DNA from: JBBDSV01 sp040904785
GTDB taxonomy: Bacteria; Actinomycetota; Nitriliruptoria; Nitriliruptorales; Nitriliruptoraceae
Direction of reading: 5' to 3'
Assembly (NCBI GenBank): GCA_040904785.1
Contig: JBBDSV010000048.1
Coordinates: 1-37,416, forward strand
Length of the DNA: 37,416 bases
Part shown: positions 32,204 to 37,416 of the stretch, piece by piece
How positions within the stretch are numbered: the first letter of the stretch is position 1
Layout of the letters: every line of letters begins with the position of its first letter
Notes under the pieces: model-generated
The model's input: only the letters and a program-made list of their open reading frames with translations
Told to the model about the DNA's origin: nothing
The model's database searches: none
Program-made: the position numbers and the translations under genes

Positions 32204-32234
32204 CACGTGTGGACGCGGGTGGCAAGGAGGTGGT

Positions 32235-32564
32235 GTGCGCGACGGCGTGCAGATCGATCGTCGGGACATCGGGGATCGTGTCGTGCTCACGGTGGTCGGC
32301 CAAGTCGACGTTTCGACCGCTGCCGAGCTGCGTCAGGCGCTCACCGAGGCGCAGTTCGGTGGGGCGACCGACGTGGTCGTCGACATCGACGGTGTGGAGT
32401 TCCTCGACTCGTTCGGGCTCGGTGTGTTCGTGGGTGCGGTCCGTCGGGCGCGCTCGCAGGGGCACGGGTTCCGCGTCGCCTGCGACCGGCCGCGCCTTCG
32501 CCACCTGTTCCACGTCGCGCGGCTTGACGAGATCATCGAAATCGTCGACTCGGTCGATGATTGA
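32235..32564 (+). CDS. STAS-domain anti-sigma factor antagonist (SpoIIAA/BldG-like)
   Basis: The product is 109 residues, a single STAS domain. The strand-loop-helix motif VVVDIDGVEFLDSFGLGVFVGAVRRA holds Ser59, the site phosphorylated by the cognate anti-sigma kinase in this family (DS-x-GLG). In the unphosphorylated state such proteins bind the anti-sigma factor and free a sigma factor. The GTG at 32235 lies four bases after AAGGAGG. In Streptomyces the antagonist gene bldG sits beside its anti-sigma gene and the same helicase; here the helicase neighbour is kept, but the next gene is a methyltransferase. Confidence 0.9.
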   Translation: MRDGVQIDRRDIGDRVVLTVVGQVDVSTAAELRQALTEAQFGGATDVVVDIDGVEFLDSFGLGVFVGAVRRARSQGHGFRVACDRPRLRHLFHVARLDEIIEIVDSVDD

Positions 32565-32571
32565 TGATCAC

Positions 32572-32577
32572 TAGCAT
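32572..32577 (+). promoter_or_regulatory. -10 hexamer (TAGCAT) for a leaderless methyltransferase transcript
   Basis: TAGCAT ends six bases before the ATG at 32584, and no ribosome site separates them. The spacing matches that seen at ctaA and suggests a transcript beginning at the start codon. Confidence 0.42.
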
Positions 32578-32583
32578 CGCACG

Positions 32584-33225
32584 ATGACGACACTCGGAGC
32601 GACGGTGGACGAGCGCACGCGGGCGAGCATTGCTGCCTACGACGCGCATGCGGGGGACTACCAGGCGTCGCTGCGCCTTCGGCGACCGGTGGCGGACGTG
32701 CGGCGCTTCGCCGACATGGTCATCCGCGACGACTTGGTGCTGGACGCCGGGTGCGGACCGGCGAACGACCTTCGGCTGTTGCGCGATACCGGCGCGCATC
32801 CCGTTGGTGTGGATCTCTCGTTCGGCGCGCTTCAGGTGGCGCGAATGTTGTTGCCACGCCACCCCCTCGTGCAGGCGCCAATCGAAGATCTGCCGTTCCG
32901 GCCGCGTTCGTTTGGCGGGCTGTGGCTGTCGGGTGGGTTCAACCACCTGCCGCGATCTACGTGGCCGTCGACGTTCGCGCACCTGCTCGAACTTGTCGAC
33001 CACGGTCCGGTGTACGTCTCGTGCCTGCGTGGCACGCGTGATCTCGCCGAGGTCGACGATCCGGTACTCGGCGCACTCTACGTGTCCGAGGCATTGGAGT
33101 CCGAGATCGAGACGATGTTCGCCTCGCACGGGTTGACCGAGGTCTCCGTCGAGGTTCGCCCCGACCCCATCTACGACCGGCGGCGCCTGTGGGTCGCCGC
33201 ACTCGGACGGCTGACACGCCGTTGA
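32584..33225 (+). CDS. Class I SAM-dependent methyltransferase, substrate unknown
   Basis: The product is 213 residues. The SAM-binding motif I is VLDAGCGPANDLRLL near residue 55, followed by VGVDLS with the acidic ribose-binding residue and APIEDLPFRPRSFGGLWLSGGFNHL as motifs III and IV. This is a Methyltransf_11/25-type small-molecule methyltransferase fold with nothing to name the substrate. It follows the STAS gene by 19 bases but probably has its own leaderless promoter. It converges on the antiporter gene 27 bases away. Confidence 0.88.
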   Translation: MTTLGATVDERTRASIAAYDAHAGDYQASLRLRRPVADVRRFADMVIRDDLVLDAGCGPANDLRLLRDTGAHPVGVDLSFGALQVARMLLPRHPLVQAPIEDLPFRPRSFGGLWLSGGFNHLPRSTWPSTFAHLLELVDHGPVYVSCLRGTRDLAEVDDPVLGALYVSEALESEIETMFASHGLTEVSVEVRPDPIYDRRRLWVAALGRLTRR

Positions 33226-33252
33226 CCGTTCGTTACCGCGCCCACCGGAAGG

Positions 33253-34875
33253 TCACTGGTCGGCATCGTGCAGTGCGGCGAGCACCGGCCCGGCCGCGAG
33301 CTGCATCGGCTGGATCACCAGATCGACGCCGAGTGCGCGAAGCCGCGCGGCGTCGGTGTCGGTGTCGGCAGCGGCAACGATACGGGCCCGACACCTGTGG
33401 TGGCGAAGTGCAGCGACGAGGTGCCGATTGCTGTCGAAGTTCCGCAGTGTGGAGATGACCCACCGTGCCTGCGTCAGCGTGAGCTGCTCGGGCAGATCGG
33501 GATCTTCCGCATCGCCATAGACCACGGGGATGTCCCAGAGCGGTGACTGGACGCTGCGCGGATCGAAGTCGACGCCGAGAACGGCGTCTCCGCGCGCGAG
33601 AAGTTCGTTGATGATCGTCGTGCCCAGGCGACCCAATCCGATGACGACGTAGTCGGCCGTAGACGCGGGGTCATCGGTGGCGATCGTCGCGGTCGGCCGT
33701 CGACGTTCGAAGGGACGCAGCAGCGGTTCGAGTCGCTCGTAGAGCCGGTCTGAGGCAGAAATGAGGTACGTCGAAACGGCGATGGTGATGAGGCCGACCG
33801 CCGTCACCAACCCGACGACGTCGCCGCCGATGTGGCCCTGGCTCGCTCCCAGCGCGGCGAGGATGAGCGAGAACTCGCTGATCTGCGCGACGGTGAGGCC
33901 AGCCTTGAAGGACACCTTCTTTCGGTAGCCCATCACGCCCATGATGATCATGACGATGATCGGATTGCCGACGAGGACGAAGATGGCGAACACGGCTGCG
34001 GCGCCGAGCTGGGTCGTCGCCCCGGCCAGGTCGAACGTCGTGCCGAGCTCGATGAAGAAGAACACGAGCATGAAGTCACGGATCGTCGACAGCCGGCCAG
34101 AGATCGCTTCGCGATAGGGCGTCGATGCCAACGACATGCCGGCGAGGAATGCGCCGACCTCCGCGGAGAACCCGAGCACCGTCGACAACGACGCCATGGT
34201 GACCGCCCATGCGATCGCCCCCAGAACGAGCAGCTCGGAGCTGCGTGCGAACAGGTGCGTGGCGCGGGGCGCGACAAACCGACCGAAGAGGACAACGAAG
34301 ACGAGGAGCCCCGTGGCGCGGACGACGACGCGCGCGACCTGCGCGGCGACGCCGCCGTCGGCAGGGTCGCCCGAGGCAGTGATGGCGATCATGGCCAACA
34401 CGACGACGATGTCCTGCACGATGAGAAATCCAAGGGCGATCCGACCGTGCAGGTCGTCGAGTTCACGCTTGTCGGTCAATAGCTTGACGACGATGATCGT
34501 CGACGAGAACGTCAGTGCGACGGCGATGTAGAGCGCGGGTACGACCGTGAAGCCGAGTCCGCGTGCGATCAGGAACCCGACGACAGAGGTGAAGACGACC
34601 TGGCCGAGTCCGGTCGCCAACGCCACCGGTCCGAGCTGCTTCACGAGCCGCACATCGAGTTTGAGCCCGACGACGAACAGCAACAGCGAAATGCCGATTT
34701 TCGCCAGCAGTTCGATCTCATCCGAGGCGTCGACGAGACCGAGCACCTCGGGACCGACGGCGATACCCGCGGCGATGAGGCCGACGATGAGCGGTTGGCG
34801 GAGTAGCAGGGCGACGGTTCCGGCAGCGACGCACACGGCGAGCACGGCAGCGATCTGTTCGAACGTGCCGCCCAT
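33253..34875 (-). CDS. CPA2-family cation:proton antiporter with TrkA-N domain (KefB-like)
   Basis: The product is 540 residues. About twelve membrane helices fill residues 5-380 and carry CPA2 features: LLLFVVGLKLDVR, ALTFSSTIIVVKLL, GFLIVQDIVVVLAM with the ion-binding Asp, and GAFLAGMSLAS. A cytoplasmic RCK/TrkA-N domain begins near 404 (YVVIGLGRLGTTIINELLARG) with the nucleotide-binding GxGxxG and a terminal acidic VDFD. It exchanges K+ or Na+ for protons, probably gated by the RCK domain. No TrkA-C domain follows. GGGAG lies seven bases before the ATG, and an inverted repeat lies just upstream. Confidence 0.93.
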   Translation of the reverse strand: MGGTFEQIAAVLAVCVAAGTVALLLRQPLIVGLIAAGIAVGPEVLGLVDASDEIELLAKIGISLLLFVVGLKLDVRLVKQLGPVALATGLGQVVFTSVVGFLIARGLGFTVVPALYIAVALTFSSTIIVVKLLTDKRELDDLHGRIALGFLIVQDIVVVLAMIAITASGDPADGGVAAQVARVVVRATGLLVFVVLFGRFVAPRATHLFARSSELLVLGAIAWAVTMASLSTVLGFSAEVGAFLAGMSLASTPYREAISGRLSTIRDFMLVFFFIELGTTFDLAGATTQLGAAAVFAIFVLVGNPIIVMIIMGVMGYRKKVSFKAGLTVAQISEFSLILAALGASQGHIGGDVVGLVTAVGLITIAVSTYLISASDRLYERLEPLLRPFERRRPTATIATDDPASTADYVVIGLGRLGTTIINELLARGDAVLGVDFDPRSVQSPLWDIPVVYGDAEDPDLPEQLTLTQARWVISTLRNFDSNRHLVAALRHHRCRARIVAAADTDTDAARLRALGVDLVIQPMQLAAGPVLAALHDADQ

Positions 34876-34890
34876 CGGTTGCTCCCGGCA

Positions 34891-34929
34891 TGAACCGAAG
34901 TGCGAGGCTACCGGTAGGCGTTCGGTTCA
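34891..34929 (-). promoter_or_regulatory. Nested inverted repeats upstream of the antiporter gene (possible operator)
   Basis: TGAACCGAA (34891-34899) is repeated in reverse complement at 34921-34929 as TTCGGTTCA, an exact nine-base match. Between them is the perfect ten-base palindrome CTACCGGTAG (34908-34917). On the minus strand this palindrome overlaps TAGCCT (34905-34910), a possible -10 for the antiporter start at 34875. A repressor or sensor bound here would cover the promoter. Confidence 0.4.
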
Positions 34930-34953
34930 CCGATTGGCCGGTGGCTCCGGACG

Positions 34954-35019
34954 CCGGACCGCCGGCGCCCGCGTCGCGTGCGGGATTGCGCACACGACCT
35001 GAGGCGGCCGGCGGTCCGG
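34954..35019 (-). terminator. Long inverted repeat just after hppA (terminator)
   Basis: CCGGACCGCCGGC (34954-34966) and GCCGGCGGTCCGG (35007-35019) are exact 13-base reverse complements. The 40-base loop contains a second small hairpin (CCCGC at 34968-34972 with GCGGG at 34980-34984). The structure begins 11 bases after the hppA stop, so it most likely ends or protects the hppA transcript. There is no T-run. Confidence 0.55.
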
Positions 35020-35030
35020 TGCGAGGCAGC

Positions 35031-37139
35031 TCAGCCGATGAACACCGGAGCGAAGACCAGCGCCACGATCGTCATCACCTTGATGAGGATGTTCATCGCG
35101 GGACCGGACGTGTCCTTGAATGGATCTCCGACGGTGTCGCCGGTGACCGCCGCCTTGTGCGCCTCGGATCCCTTGCCGCCGTGGTTTCCGGCCTCGATGT
35201 ACTTCTTGGCGTTGTCCCACGCACCGCCGGCGTTCGCCATGAAGATGGCGAGCAGGAACCCGGTAACCAGGGCGCCGGCGAGCAGCCCGCCGAGTGCCTC
35301 GGCAGACACCATGCCGACGGCGAGCGGAAGGATCACGGCGAGTGACCCGGGCAGGATCATCTCGCGAAGCGATGCCTTCGTGGAGATATCGACACACTTG
35401 GCGTACTCCGCCTTGACCCCTTCGCGGCCCTCACGCAGGCCGGGGATCTCGGCGAACTGGCGCCGGACCTCGACAATCATCTGCTGGGCGGCACGACCGA
35501 CCGACTTCATCGTCAGTGCGGCGAACGCGAAGGTGACCATTGACCCGAGGAACAGGCCGATGATGACCTCGACGTTCGTCAGGTCGATGACGTTGATCCC
35601 GACGGCCGCGGTGAACGCGCGGAACAACGCGAGCGCCGTCAGCGCGGCCGAACCGATCGCGAACCCCTTTGCGACCGCTGCGGTGGTGTTGCCCAGTGAG
35701 TCGAGTGAGTCGGTGATTTCGCGCACCTCGGGCGGCATGTGCGCCATTTCCGCGATGCCGCCGGCGTTGTCCGAGATCGGTCCGTAGGCGTCGACGGCTA
35801 CGACAGCGCCGGTCGTTGCAAGCATGCCGATGGCTGCAAGAGCCGCTGCGTACAGCCCGGAGCTGACGGGGTCGGCGATGCCCGGCATCGCGAGCGTGCC
35901 GAACCAGAACGATCCGCCGATTGCGCTGACGATGAGGACGACGGATGCCGCCGTCGAGATCATGCCCTCGGCGACACCGGCGATGATGACCGTCGCTGGC
36001 CCGGTCTCGGCCTGCTTGGCGAGCTTCTTCACCGGCGTGTAGTGGTCGGAGGTGTAGTACTCGGAGGCGAAACCGATCAGGTAGCCGACCGCGAGTCCCA
36101 ACACGATGGGCAGGCCCAGGAAGATCGGCCGGGTGACCTCTTCGACGTCACCGAACATCCACAGTGCGCCAGCGAGTGATGCGGCCGCCGTGAGCACCAT
36201 GGCCACGTTCGTGCCGAAGTGGAGCTGCGACGAGAGCGACTTGCCCTTGCGGCCGCGCACGAGGAACGCGCCGACGATCGAGAAGGCCATGCCGAGTGCA
36301 CCGATGAGCAGCGGGAACAGGAACGTCGTCTGCTGGAGGGCCGTGAACGTTCCCGAGACCGCCTTCGTGGTCACGTCGACGCCGCCGAACAGCAGCGCAG
36401 CAAGCACCATCGGTGCAACGATCGAACCGGCGTACGACTCGAAGAGGTCGGCGCCCATGCCCGCGACGTCGCCGACGTTGTCGCCGACGTTGTCGGCGAT
36501 GGTTGCCGGGTTGCGCGGGTCGTCCTCGGGGATGCCGGCCTCGACCTTTCCGACCAAGTCGGCACCGACGTCGGCAGCCTTCGTGTAGATGCCGCCGCCG
36601 ATACGGGCGAACAGCGCGATGGAGGAACCGCCCAATCCGAATGCCGCCACGACCTGGAACGCGTCGTCGACGCGCAGGATCTGCACGAACAGCAGGTAGG
36701 CGAGGGAGATGCCGAGCAGGCCGAGGCCAGCAACGGTGAAGCCCATGACCGCACCGCCCCGATAGGCGAGTGGCAGCGCCTGACCGGCACCCTGTCGCGC
36801 AGCTTGAGCCGTGCGAACGTTGGCGGCCGTCGCGATGCGCATGCCGATGAAGCCGGCGACGGCGCTGAACACCGCACCGAGGACGAGGCTCACCGAACCC
36901 CAGGGACGCAGTGTCGGAAGCGCGACGAAGAGCACGACGGCGAGCGCGACCACGAAGACCGCGATCGCCCGGTATTCACGGCGCAGGAACGCCATTGCGC
37001 CGTCGCGGATCGCGCCGGCGATCTCTTGCATGACGTCGTTGCCGGGGTCGGCGGCGTTCACGACCTTTGCGAAGTACGCCGCCAGCAACAGGCCCGCCAG
37101 AGCGGCGGCGATGGCGAGATAGGGAATGATGTCGAACAC
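35031..37139 (-). CDS. hppA: Membrane-bound ion-pumping pyrophosphatase
   Basis: The product is 702 residues with about 16 membrane helices. It couples pyrophosphate hydrolysis to H+ (or Na+) export. The catalytic core is complete: GGGIYTKAADVGADLVGKVE (181-200), IPEDDPRNPATIADNVGDNVGD (203-224), DAYGPISDNAGGIAEM (450-465) and the C-terminal KKYIEAGNHGGKGSEAHKAAVTGDTVGDPFKDT. In GNTTAAVAKG (483-492) the residue that distinguishes subfamilies is Ala487 and not Lys, which points to the K+-dependent type. The GTG at 37139 has AAAGG about ten bases upstream. The 91-codon extension above it has no membrane character and was left out. Confidence 0.95.
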   Translation of the reverse strand: MFDIIPYLAIAAALAGLLLAAYFAKVVNAADPGNDVMQEIAGAIRDGAMAFLRREYRAIAVFVVALAVVLFVALPTLRPWGSVSLVLGAVFSAVAGFIGMRIATAANVRTAQAARQGAGQALPLAYRGGAVMGFTVAGLGLLGISLAYLLFVQILRVDDAFQVVAAFGLGGSSIALFARIGGGIYTKAADVGADLVGKVEAGIPEDDPRNPATIADNVGDNVGDVAGMGADLFESYAGSIVAPMVLAALLFGGVDVTTKAVSGTFTALQQTTFLFPLLIGALGMAFSIVGAFLVRGRKGKSLSSQLHFGTNVAMVLTAAASLAGALWMFGDVEEVTRPIFLGLPIVLGLAVGYLIGFASEYYTSDHYTPVKKLAKQAETGPATVIIAGVAEGMISTAASVVLIVSAIGGSFWFGTLAMPGIADPVSSGLYAAALAAIGMLATTGAVVAVDAYGPISDNAGGIAEMAHMPPEVREITDSLDSLGNTTAAVAKGFAIGSAALTALALFRAFTAAVGINVIDLTNVEVIIGLFLGSMVTFAFAALTMKSVGRAAQQMIVEVRRQFAEIPGLREGREGVKAEYAKCVDISTKASLREMILPGSLAVILPLAVGMVSAEALGGLLAGALVTGFLLAIFMANAGGAWDNAKKYIEAGNHGGKGSEAHKAAVTGDTVGDPFKDTSGPAMNILIKVMTIVALVFAPVFIG

Positions 37140-37416
37140 GATGCGTGTGCCTTTCGGGTCAGCGTCGATTCCGTGTGGTCGTCGCGGTGCGGCGCCTGAA
37201 GCGTTGCGGGCGTGGCCGGGCACGCGAGGCAGCGAGCCGGATAACGGTGCAGGCGGTGCATGATCCAGCTCGTGATGTGGCCGGCGAAGCCTAGCGAAGA
37301 CGGGGGCCAAACGGCCAAGGCCGGCCAACCGGAGTCCAATTCGGCTGCGCGCGATGCGCACGCTGCCGGCATCACGTGCGGGGTCCCCTTTCAGGGGTCC
37401 CCGGCATGACAACCAC
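37140..37416 (-). promoter_or_regulatory. hppA upstream region with a promoter candidate and a 9+9 hairpin
   Basis: No gene is visible in these 277 bases. On the minus strand TAGGCT (37288-37293, in the context CGCTAGGCTTC) is a possible -10, with TTGGCC (37313-37318) 19 bases further up; it would give a leader of about 140 bases. At 37380-37402 the sequence GGGGTCCCC occurs twice around TTTCA, forming a nine-pair hairpin with one central T-T mismatch. That hairpin could terminate a gene lying beyond the window edge. Confidence 0.4.

Noticed and set aside
32166..32513. 116-codon N-terminal extension of the helicase
   Set aside because: It is the exact antisense of the STAS gene, which has a good ribosome site and a complete conserved domain.
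37140..37412. 91-codon extension of hppA
   Set aside because: It is hydrophilic and arginine-rich, precedes a clear GTG start, and would make the protein far longer than the family norm.

Overview
The window looks like a piece of a high-GC actinobacterial chromosome, most likely class Acidimicrobiia. That placement is inference. It rests on codon use that is nearly all G/C at third positions, actinobacterial-style TAnnnT -10 hexamers, an excisionase-type HTH gene next to a tad cluster, a caa3-type oxidase with cytochrome c fused to subunit II, and the gene order ssd-tad-helicase-STAS-hppA that I recall from Streptomyces and Mycobacterium. The sequence is a draft scaffold: two runs of exactly ten Ns lie inside genes (prmA at 11189-11198 and an M20 peptidase at 23617-23626).

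Layout. 1-923: an unrecognised protein with two Sm-like barrel-like repeats, then a small HTH regulator on the minus strand. 1025-7840: Tad locus A, a tightly overlapping operon (cpaB, tadZ, tadA, tadB, tadC, a 58-residue pilin-like gene too short for usual ORF cut-offs, two tadE-like genes and a tadG-like gene). 7893-11442: an SDR oxidoreductase, then on the minus strand prmA, a lipoprotein and a TrmA/RlmD-type RNA methyltransferase. 11443-11854: a structured non-coding stretch. 11855-13611: an ABC-2 exporter pair. 13798-20594: a terminal-oxidase block with ctaC, ctaD, ctaE, a small subunit IV, a membrane-anchored cupredoxin, and the heme A genes ctaA (minus) and ctaB. 20663-24662: an acyl-CoA synthetase, a selenocysteine tRNA gene (selC, minus), an M20 peptidase (minus) and an NTF2-like protein. 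24767-28870: Tad locus B, of the mycobacterial/streptomycete type (ssd, tadA, a tadB/tadC fusion, flp, tadE, tadG). 28867-37139: purU, a DUF1998 DEAD/DEAH helicase, a STAS anti-sigma antagonist, a methyltransferase, a CPA2 antiporter and the membrane pyrophosphatase hppA.

How the genes fit together. The two tad loci encode separate pilus or pseudopilus assembly machines, each with its own ATPase, TadZ/Ssd protein, inner-membrane platform and pilin-like proteins. Neither has a secretin or a prepilin peptidase inside the window. The oxidase block is nearly self-sufficient: it has the catalytic subunits, a covalently attached cytochrome c donor, a candidate blue-copper donor and both enzymes that turn heme B into heme A. 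HppA, the antiporter and the oxidase all act on membrane ion gradients. The selC gene implies that the genome makes selenoproteins, but I found no sel biosynthesis gene or selenoprotein here.

Most entries are ordinary housekeeping genes. The parts I rate as most worth a second look are the tandem-barrel protein at the left edge, the paired tad loci with lysine-less P-loops in both TadZ/Ssd proteins, the TadB/TadC fusion, the membrane cupredoxin, selC, and the hairpin plus tandem repeat between prmA and the ABC genes. No CRISPR array, insertion sequence, phage gene or rRNA was seen.
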